Shown: positions 25,301 through 36,379 of the stretch, piece after piece
Layout of the letters: the number at the start of each line of letters is the position of its first letter
Numbering within the stretch: the first letter of the stretch is position 1
NCBI RefSeq assembly: GCF_026151205.1
Contig: NC_087077.1
Span: 18,150,475 to 18,214,474 of the forward strand
Reading direction: 5' to 3'
Source of the DNA: Bolinopsis microptera
Taxonomy: Eukaryota > Ctenophora > Tentaculata > Lobata > Bolinopsidae
DNA: 64,000 nucleotides
The notes under the pieces: model-generated
Databases searched by the model: none
Told to the model about the DNA's origin: nothing
Seen by the model: the letters and a program-made list of their open reading frames with translations, nothing else
Position numbers and translations under genes: made by a program

Positions 25301-28300
25301 AAACACCAAGAAAGAAACCAATGCTGAAGTCAGGATTTCTGCGGCTCACTCGTCCCCAAAACTCAAACAGTACACGGTGATAAAGAAGGTAAATTGTCAG
25401 TTCCAATCAAAGACCTGAGTCAAAACCCAACGATTATCACATCCAACTCATCCAAATTGCACCATCAAACAAGATCTCTTATCATCTCCGATGTACTGCA
25501 CTTTCTCAATACTTATGTAGTCAAACTGGATCAGGTTGATTAGAATCTTACAGAATGAGTTATCCAACTTTACAAAATCCCACCCATCTCGCAATTTTGC
25601 AAATTTAGTTCGGTCGATATCAAAGTTCAAACTACAATTTTTCACATTTCTGGTAGTTGAAATAGATAACTTTAGAAATGTTCCGGAAAATAACTGCGTT
25701 CTCTGCAGTTATAGAAATATTCCACAGTTTCGATACACATTTTCTTTTAATTCCATATGATTCAGTCAATGGAGTGAAATGTAAACTTGATGTAATTTTT
25801 TTAAATTGTTATTTTATTGAAAATTGTTTATTATTTGACATTACATTGTTGAATGTTAATTTGTTTTGACTTAATAAATTAATATTGTGAACATTAATTT
25901 TTGAACATTTGTTGATAATACTCGAATGAAAATATCAACTAGTTATCAAAGTTGTTTCGTTTTAACCAAGTTTATCGACTATAAATTAGTCATTGAATAA
26001 GGTTCTCGTTGGGAGACGATTTCTTTAATATGTAAATGCAAAGCTTGGAAAATGAATACAAATGTTCAAAGGCACATTTAAGGCCGCCCCACTTTAAAGC
26101 ACAGAAAATTACACTGAGCTGATAAGCTGAGCTATACACTCGATGTAACTTTACACACGCTTGTTTATATCACATTTAAAAACTCAAATCAGTGCTGCAC
26201 CTAGTTGAGGTTTGCACCTTATAGGCTGGGTATTCTCCGGTATTCTCAAAGCAGATTTGGCGGGAATTAATGAATTATCACAGGCGCTGTGTATGGTGAA
26301 GTTCTGGGCCAAGTTATGTAATGGACGTAGGTCGTACATAATATTACAGATAAGACTATACATAATATTACAGATAAGAATATACGTTATTACTAAATTC
26401 AGGTAATATAGATAACTGTTATAGTGACAGTGCGATTATATCTTGAAGATGACATTTGAAAGTATAAAATGTGTAAACTTTGAAAGGTAAATATCTAAAT
26501 AAGCCTGGTAGTCACTAGGGTGGATATCAAAGTGAAACTAACTTGGTCGTCACTAGAGTGGACATCAAAGTTAAACTAACCTGGTCGTCACTAGGGTGGA
26601 CATCAAAGTGAAACTAACCTGGTCGTCACTAGAGCACTAGGGTGGACATCAAAGTTAAACTAACCTGGTCGTCACTAGGGTGGATATCAAAGTGAAACTA
26701 ACCTGGTCGTCACTAGGGTGGATATCAAAGTGAAACTAACCTGGTCGTCACTAGGGTGGATATCAAAGTGAAATTAACCTGGTCATCACTAGAGTGGATA
26801 TCAAAATGAAACTAACCTGGTCGTCACTAGGGTGGACATCAAAGTGAAACTAACCTGGTCGTAACTAGGGTGGACATCAAAGTGAAACTAACCTGGTCGT
26901 CACTAGAGTGGACATCAAAGTTAAACTAACCTGGTCGTCACTAGGGTGGACATCAAAGTGAAACTAACCTGGTCGTCACTAGGGTGGATATCAAAGTGAA
27001 ACTAACCTGGTCGTCACTAGGGTGGATACTGGATACTAATTGAAAACTAACCTGGTCGTCACTAGGGTGGACATCAAAGTGAAACTAATCTGGTCGTCAC
27101 TAGGGTGGATATCAAAGTGAAACTAACCTGGTCGTCACTAGGGTGGATACTGGATACCAATGTAAAACTAACCTGGTCGTCACTAGGGTGGATATCAAAG
27201 TGAAACTTACCTGGTCGTCACTAGGGTGGATATCAATGTAAAACTAACCGGGTTGTCACTAGGGTAGGGAGGGGTGATTGGAGCTCGAGGAGTGAGCAGA
27301 GGAGCAGTTCTAGGTGAAGGGTTGCAGTACAGCTTACTCCTCAACATGCTGTCAGCGTGCAGATTCTGTTCTGCTAGAGCTACTGTATCCTGTAAATTAT
27401 AGATACACTACATCGGTAAATTGCAAAATTATTGCTCATGTTAGCCGTAACATGAATAACAGAATAATGGGGTTGCTTTCAGTGGCCGCCAGCGCAGGGG
27501 GAGGGTTAAGGGCATAATTTATAATTAGTCTTTCATAAGTTGAGAAATTGTATTTCATGATTTAAAACAGGAAAACATGCACAATTAAGATGACAGACAT
27601 ACCTTGGCATGTTGGACTTGACAATTGGTAAGGATCTTAGAGTGCTTCAAAGCGAGCTGAGTGCCAGTGAAGATAAACCTCGTTATCTGACTTTCTGTAC
27701 CATCTGAAACAGCAAGATCATTTGAAGGACAGGTTATTGGACGAATTTGTTTTGGAAAATGTTGGAAACTCTCCAGAAAATACAATGTACGTGTTTGAAA
27801 AGTAAACCTGGGTTCAGAGGATTATCCAGTCTAACTCTGACACAACCACTTTCGTCTACAATCTTCTGTATCGTCTGTCCTTTTCTTCCGATGATGCGAG
27901 CTGAAAGTATTCAATAAAAACCAATACAATATAATAGATATACAAAGAGGCAAAGCGAAGGTCAAAATTAGTTTTTAATCAAGAGCTACCTGCTACAATT
28001 GTTAATTTTACGAGAATGTCAACGTTAACAAGTTAATGTAGATTTTAGTAGATGTAGACTTTAGAATTCGGAAATATAGTTAAACTAAATATACAGATTA
28101 AACGGTCAACAAAAAAGTAAACTGACATGCAATATCCCGCTCCACTTCGATAATCAGCTCGCTGTACTCCAACTTGTTCCGGGCTTGTTGAACAGCCTCC
28201 TTAGTCTCCCCAACTATTCTGAAAGGAGACGTGAGGTTAGTGATACAGTGTTCAATGGTTGCAGGTGGGGAAGCGCCACTTTCTACAGGTAAGCTTTTTT

Positions 28301-31300
28301 ATTAGTCCAAACGAATTGGCCCCTTAGTAAATCATAAAGTATCCGTGCCTTAGATTGTATAAATATGCACATTGCACATATTATGATGAAGATAGGTGCG
28401 ATCTGTGATGATTATAATTTATCAACTATATTAATGATACTGCTAAACAACCTTGATCGCGAGCTAGCTCTTTTGTGATATAAATATAGATACCTGTTTT
28501 TCATTGAAGTGAAGTTAAGTAAAAAGTTTGCTTCTACTTCTAGCAAAAATGTATAAAATAACGCAAAGAGAAGTTAAGGGATATTATTTTAGTAAAGAGA
28601 CATAAAAAGTACTTGAAATGACAGGCTTCCTCCTCCAGATCCAGAGCAATGATGCCGGGAATTCTCCGACACTCGTTGATATTCTTGCCACGTGCTCCGA
28701 TAGCTAACCCCATGAAGTTTGGATGAATCTTGAATTCTTCTCGATATTGCTGAAATGACATCGACATGCTAGTGAGTATGAGACGTTGGATGTTTTCAAG
28801 TACCGCTGTGTACGTTTAGGCTCAATTTATTAACACAAAACTTACCCAATTGATCATCAGATTGAAGAAGCAACGAATGCAATTACTATTTGCGTGTAAT
28901 GAAATGAGTAAACCTGAAGGGCACGAATAATACACGCCTTAACGTACATTTTACTGCCCCTCATTCGTGTCAATACTAGCAATAAAAATAATCTATGCAG
29001 TAATAAACAACGTTCGCTTAATGGACTGACATATTTCAGCATATTTTTCACTGCCAAAGCGCTGATAACAGCAAGCCTTACCCCACTCCGCGCGGCTTTT
29101 TAATGCACTAAATCTTAAAGATAATTCTCGCGATAAAATTTTCATCGTCACGCTTGAAAATTTCTAGAAATTAGAATAGCCGTATATTATAACAAACTAT
29201 AACAAGCAGAATTAAAAGATAAAAGGTTCTGGGACTTGAGTGGTACAAATAAAATGAAAGGCATGCTAATCATGCTCACGTACTGTAATGTGTCGAGAGT
29301 TTTTTTTTTTTTTTTAATTTTTACTATTTGACAAAATAATTGATCTTTGTAGTGTGAGTGTGATTTCAACTTTGAGTTTGAAAATATTTTGAAACGACTT
29401 TCGATATTATTGATTATTATATTTAATAAACTGTCTCAAAGGCCTTAGAGGTGGCTCTATACGGGTCTTTACAACAACAACAATCTATTTCTAAAGATAA
29501 TGTGAATGAAAGATGAGAAGGGGGAGGGGGAGCGAGGGCCGGGGGGAGGGGGTATGACTGCTGATGAACGCAGAAACCCCCATGCTAACCGTTTGTGGAT
29601 TAGTGGTTGATGCGGATGATGTGTTTTGTGATAATTGAGATCTGTAGTTGAATTTATCATCGGTATTCTCCTCTGAAGCCGGTGTGTCCTGAATTTTGAT
29701 TTTACCGTGAAGAGTTGCGATTTCCCACGTGTGTAATCGTGAATGTCACAAAATGATTAAAAAATAATGGAAGTGATAAAGTGGTTAAATGAATAAAAAG
29801 CTAGAAATAATAACAGATTTCTGATTTCAGAAAAAACGGCGATTTAAGGGGCACCCTCACAATTTAAGTAAGTAAAATTTGTTTGAGTACCTGTAATCTA
29901 TCAGCATAGCGTTTCTTCCGTAAGAGCTGGTCCACTTTTTTCTCGAGAAGGGACAACTGATATTCGAAGCACGCAGAAACGTCTTTATAACATTCGTGGT
30001 GTGGAGTCTGATGGGAAATTTGACTGCCATAAAACATTTACAACGCTAACTTGCAAAAATTTACAAAATACTTAATACTTATCTTAGAATTTATGGACAC
30101 GTTCATTGAAGTTTGAGGAAATTGGTAAATTTCTAAAACAGCGTTTTTGACGATAGTAGTTTAATTTCAACATATATTAATCTAGCGTGTTCATAAGTTC
30201 TGAACATTAGCCACGTGACCCATACTCCCATATACACTGCTCAAAAATTAAATGTATTGCTTTTAGGCACTATTATGTAAAAAATGTCACATTTTTGTGG
30301 CATTGTTTACCATAGCTGCCCAATTAGCATTTTTTGGTCTAAAATATAGTAGATTAGGTCAATCTAACAATTATGATACAATGTAGGCCTAAAGGGCAGT
30401 GATCGAACGGCTTTAAGGCAACATTTCGTAAACTTTGTCACACTTAGAATATGAGACCTCTTTTCTACTGTGAGGTGTCCTCAAAACCCTTTCAACTCAT
30501 TATTTGATAGTTCTTCTGCCAATCATAGCCCTAAAATATGTTGTTTTGAAAAGTTAACTAATACATGCACTGCACTTGGCTATTGGGAAATGATGTAAAT
30601 TCTGTCACATTATATGGAATTTGAAATTCTGGGCGAATTTCCGAAATCATTTATATCTGATTTTGGTTTGGAAGGCGGGAAAACTCTATATGAGGACGAT
30701 ACACGGATACAGTTGATTGACGTATAGGGCAGTTGATGTAAACATCGTCACAAAATGATACGAAATCGTAAATGGACACGTTCATGTTGAAGTTTAAGGA
30801 CATTGGTAAACCAACAAAAATAGCGTGTTCAGAAGTTCTGGACATTAGCCACGTGACCCATACTTCCATATACACGGCTCAGAAATACAATTTATTGTTT
30901 TTAGGCACTATAATGTAAAAAATGTCACATTTTTGTGACTGTGTTAACCATAGCTGCCCAATTAGCATTTTTTGGTTTAAAATACAGTAGATTAGGTCAT
31001 TCTAACAATTATGATACAACATTTGGCTAAAGGGCAGGGATCGAACGGTTTTAAGGCAATATTTCGTAAACTTTGTCACACTCAGAATGTAACGATACCT
31101 CTTTTCTACTGTGAGGTGTTCTCAAAACCCTTTCAACTCATTATTTGATGGTTCTTCTACCAATCATAGCCCTAAAATATGTTGTTTTGAAAAGTTAGCA
31201 AATACATACACTTATTGGGAAATGATGTAAATTCTGTCACATTATAATGGAATTTAAAATTTTGGGTGAATTGCCGAAATCATTTATATCTGATTTTGGT

Positions 31301-34300
31301 TTGGAAGGCGGGAAAACTGTATATAAGGACGATGCACGGATAGAGCTGATTCAAGTTAAGGGCAGTTGATGTAAAAATTGTCACAATAATAATAAGGGCA
31401 GTTGATATGAAAGAAAATCTATCTAACTAATGCAATGGCTGATGTGACGAAATTTACATTTCTTGACCCTATTTTGAAGAAACATGCCTCGATTAGAATT
31501 CAATATTCTTCCAGGAATTATTAGTAGGTTATTATTCAGCAAATCAGAACTCAAGTTTAACAATTCTGAGTTTAATTTTACTAAGTTACCGAAATGTGAC
31601 GAAATTCACTTTTCCTGCCCCAACAGTATAATTTCAATGTGATGATAAATAGGCATGGGTTTCTATATTTCCTTATATCTGAATTAATCATTTCAAACTA
31701 TAATTAGGACTGTTGATGTGAAAGAAAGTGTATCTAAATTTTACAATGACGTATGTGACAAAATTTACATTTCTTAACCCTATTTTGAAGAACCATACCC
31801 CGATTAGAATTCAATATTCCCCCAGGAATTATCAGTAGGTTATTATTCAGCAGATCATCAGAACTCAAGTTTGACAATTCTGAGTTTAATTATACTAAGT
31901 TACCGAAATGTGACGAAATTCACTTATCCTGCCCCAAAAGTATAATTTCAATGTGATGAAAAATGGGCATGGGTTTTTATATTTCCTTTATCTCTGAATT
32001 AATCATTTCAAACTATAATTAGGACTGTTGATGTCAAAGAAAATGTATCTAAATTTTACAATGACGTATGTGACGAAATTTACATTTCTTGACCCTATTT
32101 TGAAGAACCATACCCCGATTAGAATGCAATATTCTTCCAGGAATTATTGGTAGGTTATTTTTCAGCAAATCAGAACTCAAGTTTAACAATGCTGAGTTTG
32201 ATATCACTAATTTACCGAAATGTGACGAAATTTACTTTTCCTGCCCCAACAGTATATTTTCAATGCAATGAAAAATGGGCATGGGTTTCTATATTTCCTG
32301 TATAAATCCATTCCAACTATAATAAGGGCAGTTGATATGAAAGAAAATCTATCTAACTAATGCAATGGCTGATGTGACGAAATTTACATTTCTTGCCCCT
32401 ATTTTGAAGAATCATACCTCAATTAGTATATAATGTTACTTTATCACCATCACTATGTCGATAAATTAATTATTTTGCCAACACGGAGCAAATAAAGTTA
32501 TAATATTTTTTGTGTGACGAAATTTACAAATTTTTACCCTGTTCAGGTGTTGAAATTTATCCAATGTTAACATATCACTGCCATATAATAATTTATATGA
32601 CCGGCGTATGGTTGAAATATTGTTAATTGATCCATAGTACGTAATATAGGGTGTTTAAGTTGGTATACTAATATTTACTCAATTTCACACATGTTGAGAT
32701 ATCATACAAATTTATGTGACTAAATTTACCTATTTCTGCCTTCTGTATTTGTATTTGCCAGATAACAATGAAATATGTGAACAATTCCAAACACATTCAG
32801 CTCACAAAATAATGCTAGACTATTCGGCATTACTTGTCAGGATGTCATAAACATCCCTCATATAAATGTCTTAAATGTGTGACGGAGTTTACATGGTGCT
32901 ACCATTTAAGGAAAAAAGTCGCTAAATATGTAGATAATAGTCATATACAGCTATTCTATGAATTGGAAATTCGAAAATTTGGTCAAACACGGCAACAAGG
33001 GGTCCATATAAACTCCGTCACGGTTTTATAGTGTGACAAAGTTTACAACTCACTGCCGGCCGCATTTAAGCGATATCTTATCGTCTGATAAAGATATCGT
33101 TATGCGACAAAGTTTATCTAGAGGATGAAACGATTATCTTAGGGTTAGAGGGTTTATATAGTTTCATAGTGTGACACATTTTACATCATCGTGCCATTCA
33201 GTAGGGTCACTAATATTTACCAATATCCTCAAACTTCAATGAACGTGTCCTTATAATTTAACAGCAAAGGACACCAAGGGCATTGGATAAGAAGTTTAAA
33301 TCGGCTCTTAGTTACTTTCTTTGGTGCTTTAACGGCTCTGATGTCAAATCTTTGCAGAAAAGCAACCGAATTGAAGCCATAGAAATCCTAATAAAGTTGG
33401 TGTAAAGTAAGGCAGTTCACAAATCAATGCCATCTTGATTGTGGTGATAAGATATATTATACTGAAAAGGTTTGTGGTTTTATAGACTTACCAATACAAC
33501 AATCTGGTTGGTGTCCTTGTCATATCTGATGAGACTAGCTCCAGTGTCCTCCTTGAAGTGTGAGAAAGCAGCCTCGTCCAGAACTCCCGGAATGTCAGCA
33601 CATTCCCTCATTTTATCGGGAACATCAACCGCGTATTTAAAGAACATCGCTTCGTGGATAAACTTGCTGAGGATTGTTAAATTATGATGATTTGCAATAA
33701 TTTGAAAATTTATATCAGAAACGCGATTATTAGAAAAATTGCTCAACCAGAACAAGCGGACCGATCGTTACTCGGGGGCTGGACAAAGAAATTAAAAGCG
33801 ATTGATGAACATTGCTGAGGCTAACCTCTGAGTCAAAGGTCGAATCCTATCACGTCCCACTAGGTCGCCGGCATAGTTACTTTGAGAGTTGTTGGTCGGG
33901 GAGTAGACTATGGAGAATGTGTTTCTGTCACCACTGATCAAGTTTATGGTAGCTGGCCACCAGCAGCTTGGGTTTGTGTTACTTTTCACTTCAACTTCTT
34001 CGTTCAGCGTATAGTTGTAGTTTATGGAATAATCTGGAAGCTTTCGGATCCTCAAAAATGGTATCCGTGTGTCTGGCTTCCACCTGATAAAATGATTCAT
34101 GAAATATTCGGATCTAAGAGTTGAATAGAAAGAAAGAACGTGTGAAGCTGGTGTAAATGTTCGTAAGAATTTCTCAAACCGCGAATAGTACCATTCAGGT
34201 AAGACTTACCCATTTTCGAAGGTACATAGCGCATTGGATTTGAACACATCTATCACCCAAGCCTGAGAAACAATGGTGTCAAATCGCATTGCAATACTAT

Positions 34301-34633
34301 TATCGGTGATCGATAAAACACTTTAAACTTTACGTCAGAACTCAAGAGCTACGGCCTTCAAGTTACTATCTAAGTAAGATAACGATTAGCAGGTAAGTAG
34401 CACGGGATAAACAAAAAATCATGGCCTGCCATCTCCAGAATTAAAACGATACCTCTGAGTCCACTATTCAGACTACAAAACGAAAATTGACCGAGAAGCA
34501 AGAAACGAACCTTGAACCAAGCGTTGTTGCTGCCGTAGACTTCGACCATTAAGTCGTCAGAAATAGTGTTTACGTGGGTGTTGGGCATGGTTGGGTTTGG
34601 TTTTTGCATGGTTGACTCAGTTGAACTTAACAT
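13310..34633 (-). CDS. FMR1: FMR1/FXR-family RNA-binding protein (14 coding exons, 660 aa predicted)
   Basis: RNA-binding translational regulator of the fragile X family. Coding exons in order: 34633-34511, 34262-34210, 34083-33826, 33666-33492, 30007-29891, 28749-28613, 28218-28127, 27900-27808, 27703-27603, 15371-15239, 15138-15031, 14661-14351, 14196-14089, 13483-13310. All junctions are GT-AG and phases agree throughout, giving 1983 nt. Residues ~28-145 form the paired Agenet/Tudor domains (VEVYGSNNAWFK, then EEVEV and CWWPA). KH1 has GxxG as GARG (260-263) and KH2 as GRKG (323-326, in IIGRKGQTIQKIVDESG). The tail, 384-660, is charged and proline-rich and shows no RGG box, unlike vertebrate FMRP. 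Human FMRP is 632 aa. Exons 1-9 are secure by similarity. Exons 10-14 are joined on phase, lack of an alternative start, and context. ATG at 34633 is the first in frame; Met9 is an alternative. Confidence 0.85.
15490..15590 (-). repeat. 32-bp-arm hairpin with a hammerhead-like core
   Basis: Arms of ~32 bases (containing CAGTTTTTCAAACAAATAG and its complement) enclose a 36-base core. On the minus strand this reads CATGACAAAGGCGTGGGCC then GAAACGTCGAC. GGC-GTGG-GCC followed by GAAAC resembles stem II and the 3' core of a hammerhead ribozyme, but the expected CTGANGA is degenerate. It lies in FMR1 intron 9. Confidence 0.5.
15600..16900. other. FMR1 intron 9, no gene recognised
   Basis: Intronic AT-rich sequence without recognisable coding or repeat content. 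Confidence 0.4.
16903..17670 (+). mobile_element. Mariner-type MITE, copy 1 (768 bp)
   Basis: Inverted termini of ~35 bases start CAGGGTGGGCCAAAAGTCAG and are flanked by TA on both sides, the Tc1/mariner target duplication. No transposase frame is present, so the element is non-autonomous. A nearly identical copy lies at 43597-44363. Inserted in FMR1 intron 9. Confidence 0.85.
17673..22026. other. FMR1 intron 9 and 5' flank of GPCR 1
   Basis: No gene or recognisable repeat found in this 4.3 kb. The last ~190 bases resemble the sequence before the second GPCR (GGAGGAAATT, GATCTGnGAGGAA blocks), so the duplicated unit includes upstream DNA that may hold the promoter. Confidence 0.4.
22027..23115 (+). 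CDS. Rhodopsin-like (class A) GPCR, copy 1, intronless
   Basis: Predicted seven-helix receptor of 362 aa in one exon; ligand unknown. An NET glycosylation sequon sits at residues 6-8. TM1 carries the class A Asn in LAGNSIILL, TM2 an Asp in AGSDLG, and TM3 follows the conserved Cys in WFCVARF. The DRY position reads CKL (in LNVCKLFSLKFPL), TM6 has CVSYLP in place of CWxP, and NPxxY is NIFIY. The tail is short and Ser-rich. It lies antisense inside the ninth intron of the FMR1-like gene, 320 bases upstream of its duplicate. The altered DRY and NPxxY motifs are typical of divergent invertebrate receptor expansions, so no known subfamily can be assigned. Confidence 0.85.
   Translation: MIPANNETLFGDWSALKRGGATTWGVLTLLLSLAGNSIILLASIQHKAVQQSKMTVTLIEHVAGSDLGIAVLGILPDVVTLFAFDWRVVEWFCVARFGLHGVFVSTSTYLVCALNVCKLFSLKFPLRSRLWTKTFANYMAIAIWTFCFVASGAITAIAMKFEEMIFDFRLNMCMYKVTTDPMKLVGIIQTMLQWTIPNIVVLSSSIWILVIAKRKARLVKRWRWRSVLTILLIAAVYCVSYLPLSTWFTIVNFVLVKGKAMVETVNKADETVLVYVEYDMKGDPLSNFGYSTLFLLLCMLTYLSSVANIFIYYVSMSSFQNAMNGFLRIKAKRNQSLNSSTTKKSDSLIRVVNHNPCVAASL
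23310..23325 (+). repeat. 16-base poly-G tract between the GPCR genes
   Basis: Sixteen consecutive G in the duplicated 5' flank of GPCR 2; the flank of GPCR 1 has only a GGGG run at the corresponding place. Confidence 0.9.
23435..24523 (+). CDS. Rhodopsin-like (class A) GPCR, copy 2, intronless
   Basis: Tandem duplicate of the preceding gene, also 362 aa, starting 1408 bases after it. I count 25 residue differences (about 93% identity). Twelve of them fall in the last ~42 residues (cytosolic tail); the helices are almost unchanged. Changes in the core include Q45R, G101S and S205F. The same DRY-to-CKL and NPxxY-to-NIFIY substitutions are present, so these were in the ancestor. Both frames are intact, suggesting both copies are functional. 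The short intergenic region is a diverged copy of the sequence upstream of copy 1. Confidence 0.85.
   Translation: MIPGNNETLFGDWSALKRGGATTWGVVTLLLSLAGNSIILLASIRHKAVQQSKMTVTLIEHVAGSDLGIAILGILPDVVTMFAFDWRVVEWFCVARFGLHSVFVSTSTYLVCALNVCKLFSLKFPLRSRLWTKTFANYMAIAIWTFCLVASGAITAIAMKFEEMIFDYRLNMCMYKVTTDPMKLVGIIQTMLQWTIPNIVVLFSSIWILVIAKRKARMVKRWRWRSVLTILLIAAVYCVSYLPLSTWFTIVNFVLVKRKAMIETVNKADETILVYVEYDMKGDPLSNFGYSTLFLLLCMLTYLSSVANIFIYYVSMSSFENAIKGFLRLEVKRDQSLNSSMTLKSDSLRKVVNHNPCVAVSL
24524..26500. other. FMR1 intron 9, no gene recognised
   Basis: AT-rich, without a convincing gene. Small reading frames near 25057-25254 and 25448-25760 have no family resemblance. A short duplicated block (ATAATATTACAGATAAGA, twice) lies near 26340-26390. 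Confidence 0.4.
26505..27265. repeat. 38-bp minisatellite, about 20 copies
   Basis: Tandem units of 38 bases containing AACCTGGTCGTCACTAGGGT and then GGATATCAAAGTGAA. Variants alternate GATATC/GACATC and AGGG/AGAG; a few units have small indels (near 26630 and 27030). It lies in FMR1 intron 9 and no unit encodes a recognised domain. Confidence 0.9.
30095..33250. mobile_element. 3.2 kb non-coding TIR element of iterated GTGAC-N4-TTTAC motifs
   Basis: Termini GGACACGTTCATTGAAGTTT are inverted repeats of ~33 bases, flanked by TTAT at 30091-30094 and 33251-33254 (4-bp target duplication). The interior has no protein frame. It consists of diverged units carrying GTGAC-N4-TTTAC, often followed 8-11 bases later by TGCC(C). 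In the left half the motif is on the minus strand (30277, 30428, 30595, 30738, 30915, 31066, 31227, 31371). In the right half it is on the plus strand (31444, 31596, 31755, 31910, 32070, 32222, 32374, 32514, 32716, 32879, 33033, 33171). Spacing is mostly 140-180 bases. It lies in FMR1 intron 4. Confidence 0.8.
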
Positions 34634-35885
34634 AGGAAGTGATTACAAGATACAGTTCACTGATAAGCTCACAATTCCCGCCTTTAAGATTCACTCCGCA
34701 AACGTTTCTAACGATACAAATAACGATTGATTTCAAACGCGCGCGCGCGATATTCATATTATAATAAGTATTTAAAACGTTCATTAAAAAACATAAGTAC
34801 ATTGTAATTTTTGTCTACATCAGTAAAGTAAGTAAAGGAAAGTTCAATTTTTTATGGCTGCTAAAATAAAATGTAAAGTAATGGTTAAGTTTAATATACT
34901 GAATGAACAAACTAAACATTAAAAATGGCTGCTTAGTTAAAAATTCGAGCAATAGATAATCCAATATTGTATATTACATATCAAAAACCAATATTTTTGA
35001 AAATAGCTACATGTACAAATTGTTTTCATTCTAATATATGACTTTTGTGAAAATTATAAGAACAAATAAATTTAAAAGTTTTCTCAAATGTAAAGTTAAA
35101 AGTATGACAATGCGCGGCGCGAAGATAAAAGAAGCATGTTTATTATTTGTTATTGACTATGCCAACCCTTCCCATTTCGAATCGTTGCTCTGCTCTGCAC
35201 TTCGCAGAGCAACGATCTAGTCGTAGATGCAAAGTAAGAATACTAGTTTGCGCGGCGTGTCGAAGTGGCAAAGTCCTCCAAAATATGTTTACAAAGCAAC
35301 ATCAAATATATTTTAACAGTTTCAAAATGTAATTGCTCGTATTATCGATTGCGGTATATTGATCTGTCCTGTGTCCTTTCGATGGTTTACGGGTAATACT
35401 CAAATATGATGATGATAAACTGTACTGATAACCAATGCAATGACAGAGCGTTCAAATTTGAAATGATTCTCGTATTATATAATTAATAATGCTTCGCAAG
35501 ATTGTAGCATGCATTGTTTGCTGACGTATTGATTGCTGACGAGTTGATACACGTTGCGTTGTATACAAGTAAAATACAACTTTAAGTAAAACACAATTTT
35601 TATTTTCCACAGAAGAATCAATACATATTGAATTATAAATATCCGATAATTCCATTAATAATCATTAAAAGTTGCTTTGTCATTTGTAAAATCAAAAACG
35701 AAAAGCCGTACGCTGAACTGTGAACGCGCGCGGCGCCTTTTCTGCAGCTGCCTAGCTTCAAGCTTGTGGCCGCTAACATCAAAGCCGCCGCGCGCGCCCA
35801 GTGCTGGGGTGCATTCTCATTAACAATTAAACTTGGTCAAAGATAGTTATATACAATTCCTAAATTAAATCAATAATCATGTTAA
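34634..35885. other. 5' flank of the FMR1-like gene; includes a GC-rich hairpin module
   Basis: Should contain the FMR1 promoter and 5' UTR, but no core promoter element is convincing. A (CG)n run lies at about 34739-34749. At 35107-35285 is a reverse-orientation copy of the hairpin module at 8967-9073. No other gene seen. Confidence 0.5.
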
Positions 35886-35906
35886 TATGAGTATTCAACA
35901 CTACTC

Positions 35907-36247
35907 GACAAAAATATGGGTTTGCCCAGACTGTCTCCAAGCCTACCAGGGTAACTGACCACAGTGCAACGCTTATTGATCACGTGTATACTAATCACGT
36001 GACCAACGTTATTAGTTGTAATGTCGTGACGTTGGATATGTCAGATCATCTCGGATCGCGGTTAGCACGACCATTAGTTTAGGAGCCACACCTAGTTTGA
36101 ACGAGCGATTCCGTAGTCAACGTGTAAAGAACAACAACACTAGCTTGAAATTAGAGGCCCGTGTATTTAACGAAGCTAATCATGCTAAATTCAAAGAGCT
36201 TATTGTAAGTGAGACCTGGGATGATGCTACCTCCTCAACGTGCGCTG
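35907..36247 (+). pseudogene. LINE endonuclease C-terminus and linker (fragment)
   Basis: In one frame it encodes KPTRVTDHSATLIDHVYTN and, 17 residues on, MSDHLG, the closing motifs of the LINE endonuclease (EEP) domain; the SDH histidine is catalytic in the family. After a stop near 36080 an open stretch with FNEANHAKFKEL matches the endonuclease-RT linker. The N-terminal endonuclease is missing. Confidence 0.7.
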
Positions 36248-36366
36248 TTGTAGCGCGATGCACTACTGGGTCGCGCGCGCATCAAATAATGCTTCTCGCT
36301 TCTCTCGGTAGATCGGCGAGATGCACCACTGTGCCTCACCGAGCTGCGAAGGATTGACATCGTGAA
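36248..36366 (+). mobile_element. 119-bp SINE-like insertion with 13-bp target duplication
   Basis: Bounded by identical TCAACGTGCGCTG at 36235-36247 and 36367-36379. The insert (GATGCACTACTGGG, GAGCTGCGAAGGATTGACATC) is related to blocks at 5998-6050 and 4445-4500. No clear A/B boxes were found, so the class is uncertain; a 13-bp duplication suggests LINE-type insertion. Confidence 0.65.
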
Positions 36367-36379
36367 TCAACGTGCGCTG

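Noticed and set aside
25057-25869. Small frames in the FMR1 intron
   Set aside because: Lys/Phe-rich compositions expected from AT-rich DNA; no similarity or conservation evidence.
26505-27265. CRISPR-like spaced repeats
   Set aside because: Units are contiguous 38-mers without unique spacers, in an animal intron.
30277-33184. GTGAC-N4-TTTAC copies as a cluster of enhancer sites for FMR1
   Set aside because: The motifs lie strictly within TIR-bounded DNA, and a partial copy sits at 1-367 away from the gene, so element origin explains them better; a secondary regulatory effect is not excluded.
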